From Bryopsis sp. KO-2023 (lineage: Eukaryota; Chlorophyta; Ulvophyceae; Bryopsidales; Bryopsidaceae), in contig BSYQ01000006.1 in NCBI GenBank assembly GCA_030272585.1, positions 5,481,001 to 5,545,000 of the forward strand: a stretch of 64,000 nucleotides of DNA, given 5' to 3'. Below, piece by piece: positions 1 through 11,202 of the stretch (position 1 is the stretch's first letter; each line of letters starts with the position of its first letter). The notes under the pieces are model-generated. The model ran no database searches and was not told the origin of the DNA. It worked only from the letters and a program-made list of their open reading frames with translations. The position numbers and the translations under genes were made by a program.

Positions 1-964
1 ACACGATGGCCCTCATTTCGGTGCTCGGATGCACAATCCACAAAACCAACTTGTGTGGGTTATGTACGTCCTTCTCGTCATTTTTTCAATTGGAAAATTC
101 CTTTTCGAATGGACTGTGTGGTTCAGATCTTTTCTGGGGAGGTTTTCGATGTGAGAACTTTCAAGGTCACCCAAGAGTGTCAATCAATCAATCAATTACA
201 GCAAAAAGAGGCCCCCCCCCCAAAAAAAGGGGGTGTCATGTTTGTGGGAGTGCTTTATTTGATGTTTGTTTGCTTGTTTGGAGTGCTTTTTCTTTGTGTG
301 GTTGATGGAAGAGCAATGTTGCATTTACGACCGTGCATTTTGTAGTTTCCAAGTGCCGTACCCGTACGATAAATGTCAGACTCACAGAATCGTGGAAACT
401 ATAACATCGTCTCCAAATCCCTTGATCGCAATTAATTCATCCAAAACAAACAAACAAACAAACAAACAAGCAAATCGGCCCTATCCAAAATTTTTGTTGA
501 AATTTTAGTTTTTCGCCACCCAGCTTTGTGTTGTGTTTCCGTGCTGGTTGGATTTGTGCCGCAATCGCAATCGTTCTTTTCGATAGGATATGTTGGACGT
601 TTTGCGTTGTACGGGAGAATGACGAGAGAGGGGTGTTTGGGTGTAAGATTCGATGTCAACCAAAAAGAAGAATCTGTTTCGGAGGTTTCTCCCGTCGACA
701 GAAAAAACTGCACCACCTGTCGTTGTTTTCCCAGCATAGATTTTTCTGACGCGCACTGGGCTCTTTCCTTTGTTTGCAGCGGTCACCCTTTTGGGTTTTG
801 CAACGGAAAAAGAGTGACAGCTTCTTTCCGCTTGTGCGGGTTTTCTCTTTTTTTTTATCTCTGGCTTTTTGGTGGGTTTTTTGTCGTTCATCTGCAAACC
901 ATAAGAATAGAGAAACGACGAGAGGTGACAGGATTTCGGGGGCGGACGCCCGCAGTATTGTGGG
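1..964. other. Non-coding stretch upstream of the CDPK gene
   Basis: No family-level coding signal is visible. It holds homopolymers and a short CAAA-type microsatellite near 447-470, and presumably the promoter and 5' UTR of the kinase gene. The open frames here are short, overlapping and of low complexity. Confidence 0.5.
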
Positions 965-3900
965 ATGGGTGCTCAGCATTCGTCCAGAAAAGGCACTCTA
1001 AACTTAAGTTTGAAGAACATCAGTTCGACGCTTTCGTTCCAGAATCGTTGGCGGAAAACGATACAAGTGGTGAGAACTATTGAGAAGCATTGAGTCGTTT
1101 GGTAAGGAGGGGGGGGGGATTCTGCGTCGAACCCCCTCTCGGGGTTGTCGTTTTTCGTTCTTTTCTTTGCAGCGATGGAAAACCTCAACTCGGCGAATGC
1201 CACCATTGTCTTGTTTATTGATTCTCGCAACGTCCGCATCGTCCGTTGGTTTGATTTTCTTTATTCGCGTGTCTCCCTTTTTTTTCCCGCACTGTTTCGA
1301 AAAAGGTTTCGGGCGGTATTCCGGTGATAAGTATTCCGAAAAGAGGGAGGAGAAAACCTTCTCAGAATTAACCTGGAAATGGACCTTATGAGTTAGGACC
1401 TAGGGAAGACATAGAACACAATCGGATTTGTGTCATTGTATCTTCAGAAAACTCAAATTTGAAGGAAATATATATATTTATATCTGGGTTTTCCTCCAGA
1501 AAGAATGACATCCTTGATGGGTGGGTTATCGACTTTCTTTTTTGCTAGAGATGAAGAAAACCCAGACTGAAAAAGGACACTTAGTCAAACTGATCGTTGG
1601 AATTGATTTCTTTCGATCGAAGACTTCAGCTGATGTTTGGATTTTGGTTTTGTTTCTTTCCCTCTCCCCCCCCCCCCCCTTTTGATAACGCAATGGATAG
1701 AATGCCAAAGAAAATCTCATCATCAAGCAGACAGCATCCATCAACTCCGTTTTCACTCTGGGGCCCGTTTTGGGGAGAGGCCAGTTCGGAGTCACTAGAG
1801 TGGCCACCCACAAAAAAGATGGCAAAAAATATGCATGCAAGTCGATCGCGAAGGAAAAGTTGAAATCGCCGGAGGATGTGGAATCCATGCGGAGGGAGGT
1901 CGAAATCATGCACATGCTTTCCGGCCATGAACACATTGTGCAGATCGTGGATCTGTACGAAGAGAGGGACCATGTTCATATCGTCATGGAGCTGTGTACC
2001 GGGGGGGAGTTGCTGGCGTCCATTATGGAGAAGGTATTGCTTGATTTGTCAGTTTTGTGCTGGTTTTTTTGTTACGCCCCAGCATCAGTTTGACTGGGGT
2101 GGAATGTTGAGGGTTTTTGGTCGAACTGCCAGGAAATCTTAGCAGGTCAATTGATCAATTGTTCCTTTCTTGATTCTCCATTTTTTTATTCCGTGGAATT
2201 CTGCAAACGATGCTCACCAACTCCTTTGAATTGTTTTTTTCACTAAGAAACTTTTTTGAGGTATGAACTGCTTATGCAACTATCGATAGATCTTGTTGCA
2301 ATATTTTGGACCATGACAAAGGCCCTTTCTTTTTTGAACAATTACAAAACTACTGATCTACATTACAGCAAAATATAAAAACTCATGCAGTTTCCAGTGT
2401 CGGATTGAGAAAAAACTGAGTTGAATTCTTCTCTAACCCCTTTCTTTCTTTTTCTCTAAAGGGAGTTTTGACCGAACACGATGCCGCCGGCATTCTGAGA
2501 TCCATGCTCCGTGTCGTGGCACATTGCCACGATCACTTCGTAATCCATCGAGATCTGAAACCAGAAAATTTCCTCATCTCGCACAAAGGCCCAGGCGCCA
2601 AGCTGAAAGCCATCGACTTCGGCATTTCCCGATTCTGCAAAGAGAACGAATTCCAAACAGAGATCGCCGGGTCGATGTATTACATCGCCCCAGAGGTGCT
2701 CAAAAGAAAATACAGCTTTCCGGCAGACATCTGGAGCTGCGGGGTTATTCTGTACATTTTGCTGTGTGGGGAGCCCCCGTTTCATGGAAATACGAACATG
2801 GAGACGTTCAGGGCAATTTTGGATTGGGAGTTGAATTTCACGTTTCATCCTTGGCCGTGCGTTTCGGATGCTGCGAAGAATTGCATTAGTCAGATGCTGA
2901 CCAGGGACCCCGAGAAAAGGCCGACCGCCAGACAGATGCTGAAACATGAATTTCTGAAGGAGCATGGGGTGGCTTTGAGAGATCCACTGGGAAATGCCGT
3001 TCTCAGCAAAATGATGAAATTTGCAAACTGCAACAAACTCAAGAGGTGATTTTTCAAGGAAAATTGTTTTTTTGGTGGGGGGAAGGGTGCCTTTTTCTGT
3101 TTTGTTTTTTGATCCACACTTTTTCTCACTGTGGATTGGCTGCTGAATGTTTTTTGCTTTCTTAACATTAACTTTCTTTGCGTCCCAGATTGGCTTTTAC
3201 GCTGATTGTTGGGCAGTTGCCTAAGGAAGAAACGGAGGGGCTCCGTCGGATATTCAATCAGATCGATGAGGATGGCAATGGCAGCATCACAGTGGAAGAG
3301 TTGAAACATGCCATGGAGAGGAAGGGGGTCGAAGCCGAGGACTGCCAGTTCATTGAGCTCGTTAAAAGTTTGGACATCGACAGCAATGGGGAGATCGACT
3401 ACGAAGAGTTTGTAGCTGCCAACATACAGGTAGGGCTGTGGACAGTGATATATATATATATATATTTTATTTTATTATTATTTTTTTTTTGGGGGGGGGG
3501 GGTTATGCCCTTTCAGGTTTGAAGCTTCTGGCATTTGCAAGCAGGATTGAAAATAGATGATGGCGGCCGTCTCCAAGTCTCGATTTTCAGCCTGATTTGC
3601 TGTTCGGTGTCCTGACCCAATATGCTTCCACCCACATGCAAGATGGGGTTCTTTTCTGTCATGCTGGCTGTCAGAATTGAGATGTATCGTTTTGTTTGTC
3701 GAATTGAAGAGAAGTGGGGAAGATTGTTGAATGTGTGTGTGTGTCTGCCATACAGCTTCGAAAACTGGATGATGACAAGAACATCCGCTTCGCTTTCGAC
3801 AAGCTGGACACTGATAACAGCGAATACCTCACTCGAGACGAAATCGTCGATGCTTTGCACCATTTCGAGTTGTCCGACCAAGAGATCGACGATATCGTCG

Positions 3901-3974
3901 CAACGGTCGATGCAAACCGAGACGGAAAGATCGATTTCTTCGAGTTTCGGGCGATGATTCGGGGGAATTGCTAG
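965..3974 (+). CDS. CDPK: Calcium-dependent protein kinase (CDPK), 5 exons, 493 aa
   Basis: This is a calcium-regulated Ser/Thr kinase with a kinase domain, a junction and a calmodulin-like tail. My exon model is 965-1069, 1701-2033, 2462-3045, 3189-3429 and 3756-3974, and all phases agree. The start MGAQHS fits an N-myristoylation motif (Gly2, Ser6), which suggests membrane attachment. Seen in the sequence are the glycine loop LGRGQFG, the lysine of YACKSI, the catalytic HRDLKPEN, AIDFG, the APE motif, and four EF-hands with loops starting DEDGNG, DIDSNG, DTDNSE and DANRDG. EF3 has Glu in place of the central Gly but keeps the other ligands. The junction NKLKRLAF resembles plant CDPK autoinhibitory segments. 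The 493 aa length is normal for the family. The exon 1 to exon 2 link spans 631 nt and rests on phase and the myristoylation motif; an extra small exon near 1173 cannot be excluded. The gene ends in TAG. Confidence 0.93.
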
Positions 3975-5882
3975 CAAGCATGTCGCAAATTTTTCAATCG
4001 CACACCGGGGGTCCCCACGTTTTTTCAGACGATTCCCACGAACGAATGTCATGAAAAGAGCGATTCTGGATAATAGACCGGGGGGTGTGGGTGTGGGGTG
4101 TGGGGTGAGTCATGCATGCGCGCGTCTCAGTTTTTTTTCAAACTGCATTCTGGTCGGTGGCACCCGACCCCTCGCACCCCCTGTTTTAGCCGAAAAAAAC
4201 AACTTTGCACTTGTTTTCTTTGTTTTCTTTTTTTCTTTTTTTTTGGTTTGTGTATGTAGAATGTGACGATCGATGGTTTTAGTTTGCATGGAGCTGAGTG
4301 TCTGTCCTTTTTTAAATTTTGGTTTGGGGGGGTGAGTGGGATGGGTTTGCATGATATGGAGGAAATCAAAAAGGGAAAAACGAAAAAAGAACAGTCACGC
4401 TTTGGGGTGGAGCTCACACCCTGTTCCAAGCTAACTCTTTTTTTTTCTTTCCAAGGATCATATTCGCAGGAGTGGTGTTTTCCAATGGGGTGGATCAGGT
4501 TTTAAAAAAAGCAAGAAAAAAAAAAAACATGGCGAAATAACCCAAAACGAACGGGGTTTGGAGGTTTATGAACAAGAGTTCATTGTATTTCGGCTTCGGG
4601 AGGAAAAAAAAGAAAACAACAGAAGGCTTTTTCTTTTTTATGTTTCGTTCTTTTCCTCATTTGACTCGTGGTAGTTTTGTTGGTGACTGGATGATTTGAC
4701 TTTGTACAGTATTTTTTTTTCTTAAAAACAGAAAGCCATTTTTGTTGGGTCATCAACTTTGTTTCAAAATGGTTGTGAAATAACCGGTAGTGAAGACACT
4801 TGAAAAAAAGGGAGTGGCTTGTATTTACATCAGGAGGGAGTGGCTATAGATCAGTCATCATTAGTGCATTATCTGTGTTGCAGCACGCCGTTACCTCGTT
4901 GCGAAATTTAGTAACGCTTGGGCGCACGTGGAGAGTCTTTTGTGGGGTTAGAGTCTTTTGTGGGGTTGCCAAACAAATAGAGAAGCCCAAAATTGTCAGA
5001 TGATGTAGGGCGGCGCGCGTTTTTAGTGAACGACTTTGTTTAGTGGATACGACCGTCTCGATCCATGCTGGTAGAAACGCCCATCCCCGTAACTGATGTG
5101 GGAGGTTATGCGGTTAATCTGACATAAGACGTCAGAACGCTCGCTGTGGGGCGTCAGAATCGCGTCGAACATTGTGCTGTCGACACCAGATCCATCAAGA
5201 TTTGGATTCCACCCAGATTGAAGACACCCTGCGAGATTCACAGCGTATCGCTCACGTGTGCAAAGAGGTCGTCAATCGATGACTGACTGACATCCTCCCA
5301 TCGTCAAAGTCAGATTAAGTTCGCTTTCGCCCCAGTGTCTGCAGACGCTTGCGCGAGAATAGAGTCCGGTGCGAGGATGGACGCCAACGTGAAAACTTTC
5401 GGCGCCTGCTTAAGATCTTCCCCAGCTGTAGGGGCGGCTGGGCGTGTTTTCTCACGAGAGGGACCCACTCGTCGCCCGTTGCTCCGGCGACGAAATGCTG
5501 CGTCCTGTCGCGTCTTCGGAAGCGCAGCACAGGTGACAGGTGGTGGTCATTTCGCGATGGGAAAATTTCACTTTCCGCGCGAATTATGATCAGTTTATCG
5601 TCCTTGCCACTGTAGTTTGCTGCTCGTCGGTGGCCACATTCGAGTTCTCTTAATGCGAAGTTTGAATTCCGGGTCGCGTTGTTTCCGTGGGGGGGAAAAA
5701 GCGTCGCTGCAGAAGTACTGCATGCGTGGAATATGGCCGTAGTTGATGAAAGTGACTGACTTTTTGGGAAATTTTGGGTGCAACTTTGCAGGTTCCTTTT
5801 CCGGAGGTTAACCCACCGAACAACAGTTTGCTCGCCAAGCTCTCGAAGGTGACTGATCGTGACTAATCACGACTGACGCAGA
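3975..5882. other. Intergenic region between the CDPK and the repeat-protein gene
   Basis: The left part is T-rich with homopolymers and is probably CDPK 3' UTR. From about 5000 to 5880 the composition becomes more GC-rich, with several TGACTGAC-like motifs. I recognise no protein or RNA gene. Short open frames occur on both strands but lack family signals. Confidence 0.4.
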
Positions 5883-5885
5883 CGA

Positions 5886-5893
5886 TATATAAA
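5886..5893 (+). promoter_or_regulatory. TATA-like motif upstream of the repeat-protein gene
   Basis: The sequence TATATAAA lies about 95 bp upstream of the first candidate ATG (5988). It is the only good TATA-like motif close to this gene. A single AT-rich motif is weak evidence. Confidence 0.25.
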
Positions 5894-5987
5894 CAAACGC
5901 AAATTTTGCGGGGGAAAAAAAGACACGATTCGCTGGCACGAATTCCTGTCGCCTCGCATATATTGTTAATAACAATAATTATATAAT

Positions 5988-8900
5988 ATGATCAGTCATG
6001 ATATTCCTGTCCAGTTTCTGTTGGAAAAAAAAAACTGCTGCAAACTTCTTTCCTCCGAAAAGTGTTTCTCGACTTCTCAGGTTTTTTTTTCTGGTTTCTG
6101 GTTTTTTAAAATTGTTTTTTTTCTCAACAGGCTGCAATCCTCGTGCCAGCGATTGGGGTTGCTTTGTTCAGCTGCAATAATGCAAACGCACGGCCTGCTC
6201 CTGTTACGCCGGAAGTAAGCACAGAAAGAAAAACTGAACAAGAAAATGAAATCAAAATATATCACCGAAACTGGGAAAAAAACACACACCAAAACGCAAA
6301 AACAAACCGATAAATGGGTGTGAAAGGAACTCTTTGCTAATCATCGACATATATATATATATGTATATTTTTCTGCAAAGAGAAGAAAACAATAAGTATT
6401 ATTCCAGAAGGCAGTAGTGTTTTGGAGCCTCCTCTGCACTGCAATTTTTCCTCAAATCTTTTGAAATTAGTTCACGTTTTGACCACAAAATCAAAAACTT
6501 CCTTCTCTGAAAAGTAAATACCATGCTTGAATATTTTCTCTGCGAATTTTGCAGATTTCCACGTCAAATTCTGTGTCAGGTGCTTCCTCTTCGCCAAGCA
6601 CTCTTTTCGCTTCGGCCAGTGCAGCCATGGGCAACCCAAAGGTGAGTTTTCGGTCACCTTGGAGTTTTGAGTCCTTATTTTTTCCTTTTAAAAAAGAAAC
6701 CCCAAAACGAATTTTTGCTGGATTAATGAATGTCCAAATTTTAATGAAAAGAAAAGAAAGCAAAGGAGCAAGAATTGAGAGAGTATGGGAGTGATTTGCT
6801 CCGGTTCTGTTGAATTTTCTTGACCGAGAAGTGCTGTTGCACAAAATTTTTTATTTAATTTTTAAGGTGCGGGTGACAGCTCTAGCCATTTGTTTGGCGG
6901 TGGCCGCAACAGCAGCAGCAAGACACTCGCACAAGAAAAAGGTAATTGATGATACTGCATATGTGGGGGTGATCTTTCAGAATTTTTTCATTTTTTTCAT
7001 TTTTATGTCGATATGTATATACACATATATAGCTGTATTTTTATTTTATTTTTTTTTTTAGGGGGGCGTCGAAAAGGAACAAGAACTTGACCTCTTAGCA
7101 TGCCACACAACATAACAGATATTGATGCATTCCATTGAAAAGTCAACACCTTCAGATTTCTGAGAAGCTATTCTGTGTATTATTCAGGCCATGAAGGCAA
7201 AAGCGGCTGACAAGTCGGATAGCCCCCCTGATGGCCAATCGCCCAGCAAGCCCCAGAAAGAGTCTGTGCCGGATCCTGGGGTGATTATTTTGGGTTTGGC
7301 TGGTTTGATGATCGACGCTGTGAGCGACACACCCAAGAAGCCGAGGTCGAGTCAAATCGGTGCCTCCATTGTGGAAGCCCAACCCGCAACAAAAGGTTTG
7401 TAAAAGGTTGTAGGATTGATTTGAAAAACTTTGGACGGCGTTTCAGAATTTGCCAATTGGACCACGGCAGTTTGCTTTTGTTTTTTTTTTAAGTAGAAAA
7501 TGGATCATCCATGGAAATGTTGCCTGTGAATTTTGCTTATCTATTCAATGTGGTGCTGCTGTTTCTTAAAATGGATTTTTGACCGAAGCTAACTGTTTTG
7601 TTGTGTTACGTGTCCATTTCTTTTTTCTTCTTTTTTTTTTAAATAGAAAAGGAGAAGGAATCCAAAGTGCTTGCTTTGGAAGAATCAAAAGGCGTCGGTG
7701 TCAGCAATGCCGAGAAATACGATCTGTTCGTAGAGTTGGTGAATGCTGGCAACGACCTGGTGGCCAACCCCAAGTACGACCCCATTCGGTCGATGCTGGG
7801 GGAAGCTTCCAAAAATGTCGAATCCTTCACCAGAAGTTTCTTCAGCTTGATCGAATGGCAAGGCGACGATCGATACGACCTGGTCAAAGATCTTTTCACG
7901 AGGATGAAAACAGAAGGTAATATATTTCAGCCATGTTTTTATTTTTTATTTTTTTTACACCAATCCAATTGTGGTTTTTTATTTTCGACCAATTTAACTG
8001 TGGTTTTATTTTGGATCAATTAAACTGCGCTTTTTTTCAACTTCGATCTCCTTGATTTGGAAACTTCCTGCTCGTTGCATGTAAGAAAATAGTTATTTTT
8101 ATTTGTTTTTATTTTTGCATTAAATATATCTATATATATATTTCTGAATCGAACCTGAGAGGTGTTGCTTCTTTTTCTTTTTTATCGTAACGCAGGCATT
8201 GCTGAGGATCCGAAATACGATCCTCTCTACCGAGCGTTGAAAATCGATGTTCCGACGGGCTATAGGAGATTCGACCCGATCGGAGGCATCGTGAAAGTGG
8301 CACGGGCTCCCGTGAATTTCGTGGCGAACAAGTTTGACTTCCTCACAGGCTTTTTCAAAGGCAAATGGCAGTCTGAAAACATGACCCTGGACAACCTGCC
8401 CGAGTGGGATCCCGTCTCTGCTGTGCATTCTTCAGCAGGTTGGCTCCCTCCCCTCGATCGATCGATCAAACACAATTTAAATAAATGTAGAAAATGAAAT
8501 TCAATAGGTGAAAAGAAGAAATTAGATACTGTTTCATTTTGTGGCTTTTTTTTTCCGAAAAAGATGGTAATTTTACCTCCACGCTTTCGAAGCCAACCCC
8601 CCGGCTGTCAGAAGTTGGAGCAATCAGCCAAGGGCAAAATTTTGACTCATGCTGTTGCAATAATGTTCGTTCTGCCCTTGTGCAAACTACTGATGCATTG
8701 TTTTTTTTGGTTTAAATCCTGTAGGTCAGCCGGTGACCTTTGAAGACAACAAGTACGACCCAGCAGAGACTGCCAATCGAAGAGAATGGTTGGCTGAGAA
8801 TTCAACGGTCAGGAGTTCCCCCAAATGGGATCCTATCAGCGGCATGCAAGAAGCTGCAAGAAGCCCCATGACATTCCAGATAAACAGGTAAATAAGATGT

Positions 8901-9847
8901 TCTTCCCAAAAATGTAGCGGTAAGGCCACCTCCATTTTGTTTTCCCTCGAGTGATATGGAGTCGATCTTCCAAAGGAGGAGTGTTGTTGCGGACCAATGT
9001 CTTAGTCAATATCTATCCACACACATATATATATATATATGTATATTTTTGGATGAGCATTTGAAAACAAACATTATCTCAACCGTTTCTTCAGGAAAGC
9101 TGGACAATTGACTTGAGTTCTATATATATAACCTTGTAAAATGTCTTTTACAGCAGGTATGATGTTGCGGAGGTCATCTTGCGGGGTGAGTGGCTGAAAA
9201 TGATTTCTGGCCTTTCGAACCTCCCCTCCTGGGACCCAACCAGCAAGTTCGTTGAAATCGCCACCGCCTCCAAGGAATCCAAGCCCTCAGACAAGTACGA
9301 TGCGATCCCGTCGCTGCTGCGTGGGGACTGGCGAACAGCTTTGGGGGATGAGAGCTGGGAAGACGAGGGGAAATCGGCGGCTCAGGTCGACCAGATGGAG
9401 GTGTTCGACGCCAGCAAAGATATCGAGGAGATGGAAGGAATCGATGCAAGCAAACGGGTCGAGGAGGTCGAGCCGATCGGCACGTCCATTAAACCGGTGG
9501 AAGATTCCGAACAGGGCAATGCGATTTCTCAGATGGAGGAGGGGGATGAGCAGGGGGATGTGGGGAAGGAAACCCAAGCGGAGCAGGATGCCGAGGAAGC
9601 TTTGCTGTTGCGATTGAAAGAGAAGGAGACGGAGGAGGCGGCGAAATTGGAGGCCGAAATAGCCAAGGTCGCAAGCGAAAGCGTTGCGGAGAAGATCGTG
9701 ACTTCGAGGATGGAGGTCGAAAACGACAAGGTCAAGATGCAAAAGCAGACGAGGGCCTTCGAATCGAAAACGAAAGTTTTGAAAAGCATCGCGGCGTTGA
9801 TCCGGGAATTCGAATCTGTTCAGCAAATGGATGCTCTCAAAGCTTGA
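5988..9847 (+). CDS. [Y/W/F]-D-P repeat protein with N-terminal targeting segments, acidic coiled-coil tail
   Basis: I do not recognise a family. The exon model is 5988-6080, 6131-6214, 6555-6641, 6867-6941, 7188-7395, 7647-7916, 8196-8438, 8725-8887 and 9157-9847, all in phase (637 aa). A second plausible start is the ATG at 6627 (554 aa), giving an N-terminus MGNPKVR followed by a hydrophobic run rich in Ala and Val. Upstream lie another hydrophobic segment (AAILVPAIGVALF) and a Ser/Ala-rich stretch, a layout compatible with multi-step organelle targeting. The middle has about eleven copies of a short motif of the type K-[Y/W]-D-P-[I/L/V], spaced roughly 15-45 residues, for example KYDPIRSM, KYDPLYRA, EWDPVSAV, KWDPISGM and SWDPTSKF. 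The last 160 residues are acidic and Glu/Lys-rich, a likely coiled coil. The last acceptor is a CAGCAG pair that can add or drop one Ser. A scaffold role is only inference. Confidence 0.75.
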
Positions 9848-11202
9848 TCATCTGATGGACGATGTGTTGTTTATTCAATGAGGGGGGAGAGGGTGGGTGG
9901 GACTGGAATAATTGTATTGTGGAAGACACCCTAGCAACCGGTTGAAAAAAAAAAAAAGTGAGAAAGCTGACTGAACTTGACAGGGAGGGGGAAGGAATGA
10001 CTGAAGCCAATGAGTGAAAGAAAGATCAGCAAGTGTGAAATGGGGGGTGGTTGTGTTGTCATTTTCATTCTGGTACTGCGTTCGATCTGGTTAGTAGTTT
10101 GTGATAGATGTCTGGAGGGGTTTTGAGGAAGAGGGGGAGCGGTCTCCCTGCCAAGGGCTTTCCTGGCAAGCAAAACGAATGTGGGGGAAGATTGGCGAGA
10201 AAATCGCTGTTTTGGGGAGAGAGGGGCTTCAGTTATAATTTTTGGTAGTGATATGGGTTTTCGAGAAGATCATGATGGCGATTGCCGTAAAAGTAGGAGA
10301 GGTTTTTTTTTAAGGCGGGGGTGTTGGAGCGAGGGCTCTGATTTTTCCTGAATTTGGGCGGGTACTTAAATCCGGAAAAAAAAAGAAGAAACTACGCAAA
10401 CGAATGGGTTGACGGCCTCCTTTCGATGTTCATATCGTTCGCTATGTCTGTCGAGGAGAAAATATGCCACCCTTTTTTTTCTATCTATTGGTTTGTATCA
10501 ATATTGTCGGTAGCGAATGATTCGATCAATTTTATGTGTGTTTTTGTTGTTGTTTTTTGGAGGTCGGGCGGGAAAGGGCCCTTTTTGGGAATTCCGGGAT
10601 GGAGTGAAGGTTGAGAAGAAAAAAGACAGCTACTTGGGTGCTCATTGAGGGAGGAAAAGATGATTTCCCAATAGGACTTTTTAGACCATCTTCGAAGGGG
10701 CAGCGGGAACCGTCTGCTTTTTAAAGTATTGCATCCATTTTTTCTTTTTGGGAGAATTCGAGCGCTGGAAAAAAAACAGGAAAAAAAGAAAGAGAAAACT
10801 GACAGAAAAGCTCGGATGATGATGTTTTTGACGTTTTTTTTTGAAGAATGCATTTCCGTTGTAGTTGCCTTTTTGCCAACAGTGATTTTCGTCCCTCGAA
10901 TTTCGACTGCGTTCTGGTGGAATATGTTTATGTACTGTGGAGATCGATATATTCGCATCAATTATCAATTCCCTGTGTCTTTGTTCAATATCATCCAGAA
11001 CAATCAACACGATATTTTTTTTACATCATAGCTGTGTCGCACATACGAGGACACCAGCTCAACCGTTCTGTGGAATCCTGTGGTCCAACGTAGTTTGCTT
11101 GCACTATTTTTCGTGCTTAATGATGGGGTCAACATAAAACCACCCCCTCACAGGAGCGGAAACTTTATCAAAATCTGAACTTGTTTTCGGAAAAAATAAA
11201 GC
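9848..11202. other. Intergenic region between the repeat-protein and TTLL genes
   Basis: This is 1.35 kb of low-complexity, T- and G-rich sequence with homopolymer runs. No coding, RNA or repeat feature could be supported. It probably contains the 3' UTR of the upstream gene and the promoter of the TTLL gene. Confidence 0.4.

Noticed and set aside
1145-1327. Extra CDPK exon around 1173-1245
   Set aside because: There is a good acceptor at 1171-1172, but no convincing donor in a matching phase, and exon 1 joins exon 1701 in phase without it.
3457-3500. AT-dinucleotide and G-run in a CDPK intron as a regulatory element
   Set aside because: Similar homopolymers and AT runs are common in introns across the window and carry no specific signal.
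10354-11137. Gene between the repeat protein and the TTLL gene
   Set aside because: The open frames are Phe/Ser/Lys-rich translations of T- and A-runs in several overlapping frames, with no splice-linked domain.
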